A DNA stretch of 64,000 bases from assembly GCF_003967515.1 (NCBI RefSeq), contig NZ_BIFQ01000002.1, forward strand, positions 1,116,001-1,180,000, given 5' to 3'. This DNA is from Dictyobacter aurantiacus (GTDB taxonomy: Bacteria; Chloroflexota; Ktedonobacteria; Ktedonobacterales; Ktedonobacteraceae). Shown here piece after piece: positions 53,080-62,064 of this stretch. The position numbers and the translations under genes are program-made. The notes under the pieces are model-generated. The model was not told the DNA's origin, did not search any database, and was given only the letters and a program-made list of their open reading frames with translations. Position 1 is the stretch's first letter; each line of letters starts with the position of its first letter.

Positions 53080-54132
53080 TTATTTTATGGAAGGGGGTAC
53101 TTGAAGTTTTTGATCAAATCCAGGTTCGGATACTTTGAGCCCCCCTTCCACCAACAATTGGCGTAACGTCTGCGCATGCCTCTGCGCTTCCACGAACCGT
53201 GTCTCCAGACTCTGTTCCAGCCACGATCTGCCGTGCTGATGCGCATTATCCCGCATCCGCTGCAGCAATTCCGCCTTTTCTTCCATGGTCTTTAACGCCA
53301 TCCAGAGCGCTTTATCCAGTTCTTCAGACTGCTCAACGAGCATGCTTTCCGCCGAAAAGGCATGACCTACGCGACAGCGAAAGCGTTGCAAGGTGCCATT
53401 CCTCATTTCCCAAAGAACGCCACCACATTCAGGGCAGGAAAAGACAGACGGATCGCCTTTGAGCTCTTCCTGCTGAAGGTCATTCTTCTCCATGTTGGTT
53501 ACCTTATCTTCTGCCTGGCACTCATCCTGGGATGGGTCCGTAGCCCGCAGGTCTTCGCCATTACGATGCTCATTCGCCAGGCGCGTCACAAGTGAAGCGA
53601 TCTCATTTAATGGAAGTATATAATCCACATCGACATGCGTCAGAGCACTGCGAGGCATACTTGGATAGAGGGCTTCTTGCGGATCCTGCACAATCGCGAG
53701 TCCATGTTTTTGCTTGATCGTAAAGAGACCGGACGTTCCATCATCCAACCCGCCTGTAAGAATAACTCCGGCAGCACGCCTCCCATAGGCATGGGCGGCG
53801 GAACGAAACAGCGGGTCAATCGCGGGCCGATTACGGTTTTCTCTAGGACCCCGTATCAACTTGATGCATCCGCGCTCAAGTAATAGATGATAATCCGGGG
53901 GACCAACATAAATTTTCCCATACTCAATGGGTTCACCATCGGACGGGTGTACCGCGGGTAAAACACCAGCGCGGCTCAAAATCTCTGGCAGCCGGCTGCG
54001 GCCCTCAGGCGATACATGCAACACAACAAACAAAGCTGCCGGAAGATTCCGCGGTAAACCGCTTACCAGGGTCATTAACGCCTCAACACCTCCGGCTGAT
54101 GCCCCTACCACCACAATATCCTGACCAGCCAT
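53080..54132 (-). CDS. Stand-alone CheB methylesterase with a C-terminal zinc ribbon
   Basis: 350 aa. CheB catalytic domain (1-190): VVGASAGGVEAL, VLHVSPEG and TGGLDDGTSG supply Ser, His and Asp; there is no receiver domain. The linker is charged. The C-terminal 110 residues have a CxxC pair (CPECGG) plus CRVGHAFSAES, fitting a zinc ribbon, then a long helix. It ends 141 bp upstream of the CheB-CheR kinase start and is probably functionally related. Without a receptor nearby the methylated substrate is unknown. Confidence 0.88.
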   Translation of the reverse strand: MAGQDIVVVGASAGGVEALMTLVSGLPRNLPAALFVVLHVSPEGRSRLPEILSRAGVLPAVHPSDGEPIEYGKIYVGPPDYHLLLERGCIKLIRGPRENRNRPAIDPLFRSAAHAYGRRAAGVILTGGLDDGTSGLFTIKQKHGLAIVQDPQEALYPSMPRSALTHVDVDYILPLNEIASLVTRLANEHRNGEDLRATDPSQDECQAEDKVTNMEKNDLQQEELKGDPSVFSCPECGGVLWEMRNGTLQRFRCRVGHAFSAESMLVEQSEELDKALWMALKTMEEKAELLQRMRDNAHQHGRSWLEQSLETRFVEAQRHAQTLRQLLVEGGLKVSEPGFDQKLQVPPSIK

Positions 54133-54244
54133 ATCTCTCTCTACCTTACTTTCAAAATTTCTTTCCCGTGCTAAAATTATTCACAAGCTGTAGGAAGTAC
54201 ACGTTTCAGACAAAAAAAAAGTTTTCCCCATATGTACTAGAGGT

Positions 54245-54667
54245 GCGGAGCTTGCCTCCGATTTTTAGAGCGTGTCTGACTCTCGTCTCCCTTGGGGCAC
54301 GTGCGCGCCCCCGCACGCGCGGCCGCTGCGCAGCCGCGCTATTTTTTTGTGTTGTTGCAGCGGATGCGCGGAAGCGCATCCGCTGCAACAACACAAAACT
54401 GATACATGAGCACCCCAGATGCGAAAGTTCCTATGGTGCTTACATATCCATGGTGTATTGGCGCAACAGGGGCGCATCCGCTGCAACAACACAAAACTGA
54501 TACGTGAGCACCCCAGATGCGAAAATTCCTATGGTGCTTACATGTCTATGGTGTATTGGCGCAACAGGGGCGCGGATGCGCCCCTGTTGCGCCAATACAC
54601 AAAAAACCAGTGCGGCTGCGTAGCGGACGCACGTACGCTCCCCCGCACGTGCCACCAACATGACGAA
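54245..54667. repeat. Family A repeat with internal tandem duplication (A7)
   Basis: Left arm at about 54300-54340 then ATTTTTTTG; hairpin H1 at 54345-54398 (25-bp stem, GGAA loop); spacer; two copies of a 98-bp unit (54378-54475 and 54476-54573, a few differences); hairpin H2 at 54551-54600 (23-bp stem, GGAT loop); AAAAAACC; inverted right arm. Each unit runs from the tip of H1 to the tip of H2. The outer ends GTGTCTGACTCTCGTC and the CGTCAT-like right end form longer terminal inverted repeats. It separates CheB from RecD2. Confidence 0.85.
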
Positions 54668-54681
54668 AGTCAAATACATTC

Positions 54682-56913
54682 TTATAAACGGTTGGCGAGG
54701 GCGGTATAGCGCTCACGATCGGTGACGCGATGGATGGCGGTCGCGATCGCTTTAGTGGGACCAACCAGAATGGCCAGCTTTTTGGCGCGTGTCAATCCGG
54801 TGTAGATGAGGTTGCGGCTTAAGAGCATATAGTGCTGCATAAAAATGGGAATAATCACAATGGGGTATTCGCTCCCCTGGGATTTGTGGATGGTAATAGC
54901 CCAGGCCAGAGACAGCTCTGAGAGGTCGGCGTAATCATAGCTGACTTCGCGCTCGGCGAAGCGCACCCTGACCTCCTGATCCTCCAGATTCAGTGTCGTA
55001 ATCGTGCCCAGGTCACCATTAAAGACCTCGCGCTGATAATCGTTGACCTGCTGAATGACGCGATCCCCGACACGCAGGGTGTGACCGCCACGCGTCAGTT
55101 CAACACCGCCCGGCTTTAAGGGATTTAGGATCTGCTGGAGCCGGGTGTTCATATTGCGTGTGCCCGCTTCACCGCGCGTGGCGGGACAGAGCACCTGCAC
55201 CTGCCGTACCGCATCGATGCCATGCGCGGGCAGATAGTGGCTGACCAGGTGGCTGATCCCTTCGGCCCCCAGTTCGGGCTCCGGTGCCTCCAGCCAGAGG
55301 CAATCGGAACTGGCGAACTTCGTCGTGGGCGTGAGATGGGGAAACTGCCCGGCATTAATGCGGTGGGCGTTGGTGACGATGTGGCTCTCAGCCGCCTGGC
55401 GGAAGATAGAGGTCAGGCGCACCACCGGCAGACGTCCAGAAGTAATCAGGTCACGCAGCACCATGCCGGGTCCGACGCTTGGCAGCTGGTCGATGTCGCC
55501 CACAAAGAGGACCTGCGCGCGCGTTGAGATGGCTTTGACCAGTGAATGGGCCAGGAACAGGTCGAGCATCGACGTCTCATCCACCACCAGCGCATCCGCC
55601 TCTAAAGGATTATGCTCATTGTAGCGAAACTGCATGGTCTTGGGATCAAAAGCCAGCAGGCGATGAACGGTTTTGGCCTCGCGGCCCGTCATCTCAGCCA
55701 GCCGCTGGGCCGCGCGTCCGGTGGGAGCGGCCAGCACGATAGACTTGCCCATAGCCTTCCATAACGCCACGATGGTACGGGTGGTAAAGGTCTTACCACA
55801 GCCGGGCCCGCCGGTCAGGATCAGCATGCGTGAAGAGGCCGCCAGCTCAACGGCCCGGCGCTGCTCCTCGGAGAGCTGGATCCCCTTCTTCTGCGTGTAC
55901 CCATCGATCCAGCGCCGCACGCGTTGCTCATCGACCTCTATTGGCTCCTGGACAAAACCCGCCAGCCGTTTGGCCAGCGCCACCTCGGTATGGTAAAAAG
56001 CCGGCGCGTAACAGATGGTCTGCTCGGCCAGTTCATCGTAGCCGGGCTGACTGATCAGCTGGCCGCTCTCGGTCATCTCAGCGATCAACGAGGTAACCTT
56101 ATCAGCATCAACGGGACAATCCGGCAGCGCCAGCCGCTCAACCACCTGCTCAACCAGGGTGGTCTGTGGCAAGAAGCAGTGACCATCGTCGGAGGCCTGC
56201 TGAAGGATGTGCAGAATACCCGCCTGGTAACGAAAAGAGGAATCGGGCGCGATCCCCAGGGACCGCGCGATGGTATCAGCGGTAATAAAACCGATGCCAT
56301 AAATATCGGTCGCCAGCTGGTAGGGATTCTGCGATACCTTATCGATGGCGCTATCGCCATAGTGCTTGAAGATCTTTACCGCGTAGGTGGTGGAGACCTT
56401 ATGGCCCTGCAAAAAGATCATCACTTCCTTGATGGCTTTTTGTGCCTGCCAGGCCTGGGCGATCATGGTGATACGCTTCTGCGCGATACCCGGAACTTCG
56501 GAGAGGCGCTCGCTATGCTGCTCGATAACATCCAGCGTATCCATGCCGAAATGGGCAACAATACGCTTCGCCGTTACCGGTCCGATCCCCTTGATCAGCC
56601 CGCTGCCCAGATATTTCTCCAGCCCCGTTAGAGTCGCTGGCTTTGTCTCCTGCGCGTGCACCACCTGGAACTGCTGTCCATACTTCAAGTGTTCGCGCCA
56701 GTAGCCGGTCAGGCGCAGAGTTTGACCGGCATGGATCTCTGGAAAGCTGCCCACAATCGTTACCAGGTCTCGGGCCGATGGCAATTTCATGCGCGCAACG
56801 GTATAGCCTGAATCTTCGGCATGGTATGTTACACGCTCAACGATGCCCTGGATATGTTCTGTACTGTTCGTTTGAACAACGCGTTTGCCAACATCTTCTT
56901 GCGGTACCGACAC
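54682..56913 (-). CDS. recD2: RecD2-like DNA helicase
   Basis: 743-aa superfamily 1B 5'-3' helicase of the RecD2/TraA type, without RecB/RecC partners nearby. N-terminal OB-like and helix-hairpin-helix region (GLIKGIGPVTAKRIVAHFG near 105; VPGIAQKRI near 140). Walker A GGPGCGKTFTT near 365, VVDETSMLD near 435, GDIDQLPSVGPG, and HKSQGSEYPIVIIP near 680. RecD2 proteins act in DNA repair. It starts at GTG 56913 with AAGG upstream. It is a lone gene next to two hairpin-rich repeats, whose folded DNA would be a natural helicase substrate, but that is only speculation. Confidence 0.9.
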   Translation of the reverse strand: MSVPQEDVGKRVVQTNSTEHIQGIVERVTYHAEDSGYTVARMKLPSARDLVTIVGSFPEIHAGQTLRLTGYWREHLKYGQQFQVVHAQETKPATLTGLEKYLGSGLIKGIGPVTAKRIVAHFGMDTLDVIEQHSERLSEVPGIAQKRITMIAQAWQAQKAIKEVMIFLQGHKVSTTYAVKIFKHYGDSAIDKVSQNPYQLATDIYGIGFITADTIARSLGIAPDSSFRYQAGILHILQQASDDGHCFLPQTTLVEQVVERLALPDCPVDADKVTSLIAEMTESGQLISQPGYDELAEQTICYAPAFYHTEVALAKRLAGFVQEPIEVDEQRVRRWIDGYTQKKGIQLSEEQRRAVELAASSRMLILTGGPGCGKTFTTRTIVALWKAMGKSIVLAAPTGRAAQRLAEMTGREAKTVHRLLAFDPKTMQFRYNEHNPLEADALVVDETSMLDLFLAHSLVKAISTRAQVLFVGDIDQLPSVGPGMVLRDLITSGRLPVVRLTSIFRQAAESHIVTNAHRINAGQFPHLTPTTKFASSDCLWLEAPEPELGAEGISHLVSHYLPAHGIDAVRQVQVLCPATRGEAGTRNMNTRLQQILNPLKPGGVELTRGGHTLRVGDRVIQQVNDYQREVFNGDLGTITTLNLEDQEVRVRFAEREVSYDYADLSELSLAWAITIHKSQGSEYPIVIIPIFMQHYMLLSRNLIYTGLTRAKKLAILVGPTKAIATAIHRVTDRERYTALANRL

Positions 56914-57015
56914 AATATTACTCGCCTTCTTCGTTCCTACCTATCCCACTGCAACGAGTATACCAGTCCACAACCGGATTGCCAATAGAGTCTGCTCCGC
57001 GTCACGAATGATCAC

Positions 57016-58131
57016 TTAGAGAACGCCGCGGGTGGTTTCGCTGACGATGAAATCGACCAGCGCGAGCATATCGCCTGTACGCTGGTAGACGGCGCGCTGC
57101 CGGCTGGCCCCATTGCCCTGCTGTACGGTCTGCTGCACCAGGGCCGAAACCTCCTCCCAGTCACCTTCCGCCTCTAGAGCCGGGCGTACCAGTGTCATTA
57201 AGCGCTCGACCAGTTCAGGCGCGGAGACGACCTCACGGGTATGGACATCAACCAGTTCGCCATCCAGACCGTAGCGGGCGGCGCGCCAGTGGGCGGCACG
57301 CAGAAGCTCCTGATGGATATGGGTAAAAGGCATATCCTGCTGTGCCTGCTCATCACAGGTGCGCACCAGGGCGCGCGCCAGACCGGCCATCATCACAGCT
57401 TCATCAACCGTCAGACAAACATCGGCCACGCGAAACTCAATCGTTGGATAGCGCTCCGAGAGGCGCAGATCCCAGTAGATCTTGGTCGCGTCTTCGATTC
57501 CTTTAACGGCCACCAGCGATTGCACCAGTTCACGGTACTCTTCCAACGAGGCAAAGACTGGCGGCGGACCCGACAGTGGCCAGCGCATCCAGACCTCGGT
57601 GCGAAAGCTGGCGTAGCCGCTATCTTCGCCCAGCCAGAAAGGTGAATTGGCGGTCAAAGCCAGCAAAGGAGTCAGCCAGCCGCGCAGCCGACTAAAGATG
57701 GCATGCGCCCGCTCGGGATCGGGGAATCCTACATGCACATGGCAACCTTGAATACCCTGTTCACGAGCCAGCTGTCGAAATTCGCGCAAGAGCGATTGAT
57801 AGCGTTCCTTAGGATGCACCTGCTGACCGCTCCAGTGAGAAAAAGGATGGGTGGCCGTGGCAGCCAGCTTTTTATCGATAGCCGCCGTGGCCTCGATCAG
57901 GGAACGCCGCTGCTGAATCAAAGACTGGCGAATTTCAGCCAGGCTATGGCAGACGGGAGAGACGCTCTCAACCTGCGAGAGCTGTAGCTCCGGCTGAATC
58001 TGCTCGCCCAACACGCGCTGCGCCCGGGGCAAGACGCGTGCCGCCGCCGAATCCAGCTCACGCGTTTCAGGATCAACGATCAAGTATTCCTCTTCAATGC
58101 CCAGCGTAAAACCCGTGGTATCCGTTGGCAT
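57016..58131 (-). CDS. Carboxylate-amine ligase, YbdK (GCS2) type
   Basis: 371-aa member of the glutamate-cysteine ligase 2 family. Motifs: GIEEEYLIVDPETREL at the start, ATATHPFSHW, GCHVHVGFPD near 145, LTANSPFWLGEDSGYASFRT, and RYPTIEFRVADVCLTVDEA. YbdK proteins form gamma-glutamyl amides with weak glutamate-cysteine ligase activity. The ATG at 58131 has GAGGAG about 10 bases upstream. A lone gene; no glutathione synthetase adjoins it, so the product (gamma-glutamylcysteine or another amide) is uncertain. Confidence 0.87.
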   Translation of the reverse strand: MPTDTTGFTLGIEEEYLIVDPETRELDSAAARVLPRAQRVLGEQIQPELQLSQVESVSPVCHSLAEIRQSLIQQRRSLIEATAAIDKKLAATATHPFSHWSGQQVHPKERYQSLLREFRQLAREQGIQGCHVHVGFPDPERAHAIFSRLRGWLTPLLALTANSPFWLGEDSGYASFRTEVWMRWPLSGPPPVFASLEEYRELVQSLVAVKGIEDATKIYWDLRLSERYPTIEFRVADVCLTVDEAVMMAGLARALVRTCDEQAQQDMPFTHIHQELLRAAHWRAARYGLDGELVDVHTREVVSAPELVERLMTLVRPALEAEGDWEEVSALVQQTVQQGNGASRQRAVYQRTGDMLALVDFIVSETTRGVL

Positions 58132-58174
58132 GGTAGCTGACTCCTCTATTCTGTACAAAGGCATCGCTTGTTCT

Positions 58175-58540
58175 GAGAGCGTGTCTTACTCCCGTCATTG
58201 TAGAGCGCACATGGGCGCCCCCGCACTCGCGTCCGCTGCGCGGCCGCGCTGGTTTTGTATAGTGGTGCAGCAGTGGCGCAGGCACGCCACTGCTGCACCA
58301 CTATACTATGGGTGGTTGGGCACCACTGGTGCTTACATGTCCGTGATATGTTAATGCAACAAAAGCGCATTCGCACCCTTATCACACTACCATACTATGG
58401 GTAATTGAGCACCACTGGTGCTTACATGTCCGTAGTGTGTTGGTGTATACGGTGCGCAGATGCGCACCGCATACACCAACACATCCAACCAGTGCGGCCG
58501 CGCAGCGGACGCGCGTGCGAGGACACTCACCTGCCCCTAT
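58175..58540. repeat. Family A repeat with decayed tandem duplication (A8)
   Basis: Terminal inverted repeats (CTCCCGTCAT left; ATGATGACGG right), left arm, H1 at 58257-58306 (22-bp stem), two copies of the spacer CACCACTGGTGCTTACATGT (58321 and 58411) separated by a degenerate hybrid hairpin, H2 at 58436-58483 (22-bp stem, one G-T, AGAT loop), right arm AGTGCGGCCGCGCAGCGGAC. It is the same plan as A7 but more diverged. Confidence 0.82.
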
Positions 58541-58787
58541 GATGACGGAAATCAAGCGCCCTTTGACAAATGCTGAACAGCGATGACATTTCTTGAAATA
58601 CAAAAAATTTACGGCCCAACATGATGTAAAGCCGGTTTGCTTAATATACGGGCGAAACAGGTAAATAGATGAGCGATTTTATCGATAAATGGTACTCTAG
58701 ATGTATCCATGGATAGTAGATAGCTGTGAGTATTGAAAACATATACATAACACATTATGTTGTGGCTATTATAGAGAAGATGGATGA

Positions 58788-59028
58788 TTATGGCACAGGC
58801 TACCTACAGGCATCGCCACGCGGCTGGAGGCGCTACAGAGATATTACCTGGAGGTGATGGATAGCTATATAGCGCCAGACAGATCCGGCCACCTTCACCA
58901 CACTGAGTTTTGTCTTACATGCTTCCCGCCGTATCATCACCAACCTGCAAACTATGGATCAGCTCCTTACTAGCCGCTACGAAGCGCGAAAAGGGATCTC
59001 AGCAGCAGCAAGTCCGACAATGGCATGA
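58788..59028 (+). pseudogene. Frameshifted coding remnant
   Basis: Reads as protein-like in two frames: TRLEALQRYYLEVMDSYIAP (around 58826-58885), then, after a frame change near 58890, TFTTLSFVLHASRRIITNLQ and SRYEARKGISAAASP to a TGA at 59028. It is not recognised. It may be the end of a decayed helical signalling or regulatory gene upstream of the second HAMP protein. No functional start is visible. The stretches 58541-58787 and 59029-59285 show nothing else. Confidence 0.4.
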
Positions 59029-59285
59029 TAGCGCATAATCATTGAGATAAACAATGATGCATAATGGAACATACATATAGAGTAAATAAGGATTTAAATC
59101 TATATCCGTTGACAAATAGGTAGTTTATTGTTACTATTCACACCGGACCAATTTTCTGGCATCTCCGTTTTAAAGGTGCTATATCGCCTGCTTATAAATA
59201 CAACCATATATAAATATACCCCAATATCCCCGCTACTCTACAAACTACATATTTTAGCCAGAATTTAAAGAGGAGAGAGAATTTC

Positions 59286-60293
59286 ATGTTGTCATGGTGG
59301 TATCGGCTGGTAGAGCCAAAGGATAGCATTACTCTTGCTCAAAATGATCCTTTACATCGTACAAGAGTAGCAAGCATCTTGCTCCTTATGTCCCTCCTGA
59401 CGTGTATAGCATTCATACCCGCAGGTTTATCAAGTCAAAATTATCATGTGTTACCACCCGTACTGGGTTTACTAGCGGTGACCTTCGTGGCCATATTTCT
59501 CAATCGGCAGGGAAAAGTGCAGGTGCTAGGAGCCTTAATCGCGATCGCGGTCAACGCCACGTTAATCGCGGTTTTGCTCACCTATCCAAAATTCGAACTC
59601 CCTCAGAATGCCATGCCTATCTATGACCTCTTTGTGCTCTCGGTGATTATCGCGGTCTCTTTCCTCCCTGGACCAGGCGTCGTCCTTACCACCTTATTCA
59701 ATTGTTTATTTATAACCATTGATATGATTTTCCAGCCGCACACCGCCGATCTGCAGAATACCCTCACCACCACCAACTACACCATCCTCCTCCGACCACT
59801 GGCCATTCAAATTATCGTAGCCCTCGTCACCTATATCTGGGTGCGTAATGCCAATCGAGCGATTGAAAAAGCTAACCAGGCCGAGCTGATCGCTCAGTTG
59901 GAGCGTGACATGGCTCAGCAGAAGAGGGACCTGGACATAGGCATCCAGCAACTCTTACAAACGCTGGTTGAAGCGGCCAACGGCAATCTGAATGTACGAG
60001 CCCCTTATACGCAGGAAAATGTTCTCTGGCAGGTCGGAAGCGCGGTCAACATGCTTGTATCTCGTCTGCAGCGCACCACCTTGAACGAACAAGAGCTCAC
60101 CAGGATCAAAGATGAGCTTCGACGGGTAATCCAGAGCGTGCGTGAAAGCAAGCGCAATCACAACAATTTTTATCTCATGCCAGGGGGCACCGATATGGAT
60201 CCCCTGATCAGCGAATTGCTCGGCTGCAATCTTTCACAACCGACATATCCGCCATCCCCATCGCCTTTGAATCGCCGCGAGCTCAAAAACTAA
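59286..60293 (+). CDS. HAMP-domain membrane protein without an output domain (paralogue)
   Basis: 335 aa with the same plan as the protein at 42044-43189: WWYR near the start, five to six helices (about 30-190), coiled coil (QAELIAQLERDMAQQKRDLD), HAMP-like unit (TLVEAANGNLNVRAPYTQEN, then VNMLVSRLQR) near 220-270, and a short tail containing MDPLISELLG. AGAGGAG lies upstream of the ATG. It lacks any catalytic or methyl-accepting output. It is not accompanied by a DUF4388-like gene here; the next gene is an APH-type kinase 48 bp downstream, possibly in the same transcript. Confidence 0.7.
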   Translation: MLSWWYRLVEPKDSITLAQNDPLHRTRVASILLLMSLLTCIAFIPAGLSSQNYHVLPPVLGLLAVTFVAIFLNRQGKVQVLGALIAIAVNATLIAVLLTYPKFELPQNAMPIYDLFVLSVIIAVSFLPGPGVVLTTLFNCLFITIDMIFQPHTADLQNTLTTTNYTILLRPLAIQIIVALVTYIWVRNANRAIEKANQAELIAQLERDMAQQKRDLDIGIQQLLQTLVEAANGNLNVRAPYTQENVLWQVGSAVNMLVSRLQRTTLNEQELTRIKDELRRVIQSVRESKRNHNNFYLMPGGTDMDPLISELLGCNLSQPTYPPSPSPLNRRELKN

Positions 60294-60341
60294 TATGCTA
60301 CAATGAAGGCCTGATGGCTGAGATGTAAAAGGGGGGAAGGC

Positions 60342-61292
60342 ATGCCTCATCCATACGAAGATCAAGCGCTCGTTGAGACTGTGATCCGCCATAGCTTGAA
60401 GATCAATCCATTGCAGGTGGAAAGGATGACGGAAGGGACGTCGACCTGCGTCTATCGCATAACTACCGAGTCAGAGACACTCTACCTGCGGATTTTGCCA
60501 GAAGAGGATGCAAGCTTCGGCCCTGAGGCCGCGCTTCATGAAGAGTTGCGAACCAGGGGCGTCAAGGTACCGGCCATCCATGTTGAACCATATAATGAGG
60601 CGCTACAGCGCTCCATCATGGTAACTGGTGAGATCAAAGGGCAACCGCTCAGCCAATCCGTAGGGCTCGGTAGGGGAAAGTTAGAAGAGATAATGCGTGA
60701 GGCGGGCCGCGACCTGGCCATGATCAACAGCGTGCCGGTTGCTGGCTTTGGCTGGATACAGCGCGATGCGCAGGTGGACCGCAATCTGCGGGCTCCATGG
60801 CCTGATCAGCGCACCTTCGCCCTCGAATACTGGGATATGGACCTGGCCTTTCTAACTAAACACGGCACGCTCTCTCAAGCAGAGACGACCATGCTCGCGC
60901 AACTACTGAAGCGCTACGACACCTATCTTGACGCCGAACAGGGTTACATCGCCCATGGAGACTTTGATAGCACGCATATCTATCAGCTGGACGGTCATTA
61001 TAGCGGCATCATTGACTTTGGTGAGATCCGAGGAGTGAATCAGTGGTATGATCTCGCCCACTTCCATCTGCGTGAAGGAGAGCACCTACCCTTTGACTTG
61101 CAGACGCCCCTCGTCCAGGGTTACGATAGCGTCAAGACGCTGCCAGCAGATTATCAACAGCGTATCTGCTTTAACAGCATCCTGATCAATATCAGGATAC
61201 TATCGCACATTCTGCAGACAAGGCCACCCAGTTGGTACACCCAACATCAACTGGAAGCCCTGCGCCAGGACCTCCAGTTGATGCTCTCATAG
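60342..61292 (+). CDS. APH family phosphotransferase
   Basis: 316-aa protein with the aminoglycoside/choline-kinase-like fold. HGDFDSTHIY near 205 matches the catalytic loop HGDxxxxN, with His in place of the usual Asn, and IIDFGEIRG near 225 is the DxD/DFG-like metal site. The N-lobe has TSTCVYRI and LYLRI (ATP Lys replaced by Arg). The substrate is unknown: small alcohols, aminoglycosides or sugars are possible. GGGGGGAAGG lies upstream of the ATG. Confidence 0.82.
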   Translation: MPHPYEDQALVETVIRHSLKINPLQVERMTEGTSTCVYRITTESETLYLRILPEEDASFGPEAALHEELRTRGVKVPAIHVEPYNEALQRSIMVTGEIKGQPLSQSVGLGRGKLEEIMREAGRDLAMINSVPVAGFGWIQRDAQVDRNLRAPWPDQRTFALEYWDMDLAFLTKHGTLSQAETTMLAQLLKRYDTYLDAEQGYIAHGDFDSTHIYQLDGHYSGIIDFGEIRGVNQWYDLAHFHLREGEHLPFDLQTPLVQGYDSVKTLPADYQQRICFNSILINIRILSHILQTRPPSWYTQHQLEALRQDLQLMLS

Positions 61293-61392
61293 ATTAAGAA
61301 GGCAGCGGCGATCTAGCTGTGCTTCTCAAGGGCGGCGCTGGCCCATCCTCTTTCCAGGATTACTTTACGAACCATTCAATGGTGTGACACAA

Positions 61393-62064
61393 TTATGCCA
61401 GACCAAGTTGTTGGGCCAGAACGACTGCTTGCACGCGATCCCGTGCACCGAGCTTGGAAAAGATGTGGTTGATGTGCGTCTTGACCGTCGCCTCGCTCAC
61501 ATAGAGTTCCGCCGCGATCTCGCTATTGGAACGTCCCTGCACGATCAGACGCAGGACGTCGCGCTCACGTTCGGTTAGCCCCGTCTTTTCAACGACCGAT
61601 CGGGGTGGAGGAGATGATGGTTGCGGCGTAGCTGCCGAGGGGAGCCCCGCCAGCAATTGGGCCGCGCTGACCGTTTGAAGGAGGATCTGCCCACGGGCAA
61701 CGGTACGGATTGCGGCGTAGAGCTCCTCGGCACTACAATCCTTGAGGATGTAGCCTGACGCACCCGCACGCATACCCTTGATGACCTGTTCCGGCGTATC
61801 GTAGGTCGTCAACAGGATGATACGTACAGATGGATGCGCGTGATGGATGATCTCTGTGGCCGCAATCCCGTCGCGTCGGGGCATACGAATATCCATCAGC
61901 ATGACGTCTGGTTGCTCAGTTGTGGCGAGTGCGGTGGCCGTGATACCATCGTCTGCCTCGCCGACGACGAGCATATCTGGCGCGGCTTCCAGGATAATGC
62001 GTAATCCTTCACGGAGCAGGCGCTGATCATCAGCGAGTGCGATACGAATCTTGCCCCCGTTCAT
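61393..62064 (-). CDS. NarL/FixJ-type response regulator
   Basis: 223 aa: receiver (IRIALADDQRLLREGL, phospho-Asp in VMLMDIRMPRRDG near 56, Lys in YILKDC) and a LuxR-type HTH (LTERERDVLRLIVQGRSNSE, VSEATVKTHINHIFSKLG near 170-210). Its ATG overlaps the kinase stop (ATGA), so the two are translationally coupled. The divergent MMPL gene upstream of the kinase is a likely target. Confidence 0.93.
   Translation of the reverse strand: MNGGKIRIALADDQRLLREGLRIILEAAPDMLVVGEADDGITATALATTEQPDVMLMDIRMPRRDGIAATEIIHHAHPSVRIILLTTYDTPEQVIKGMRAGASGYILKDCSAEELYAAIRTVARGQILLQTVSAAQLLAGLPSAATPQPSSPPPRSVVEKTGLTERERDVLRLIVQGRSNSEIAAELYVSEATVKTHINHIFSKLGARDRVQAVVLAQQLGLA

Noticed and set aside
54378..54573. Tandem 98-bp units considered as a CRISPR-like or satellite array
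   Set aside because: Only two units, no short repeat-spacer alternation and no cas genes; breakpoints show it is an internal duplication of a hairpin element.
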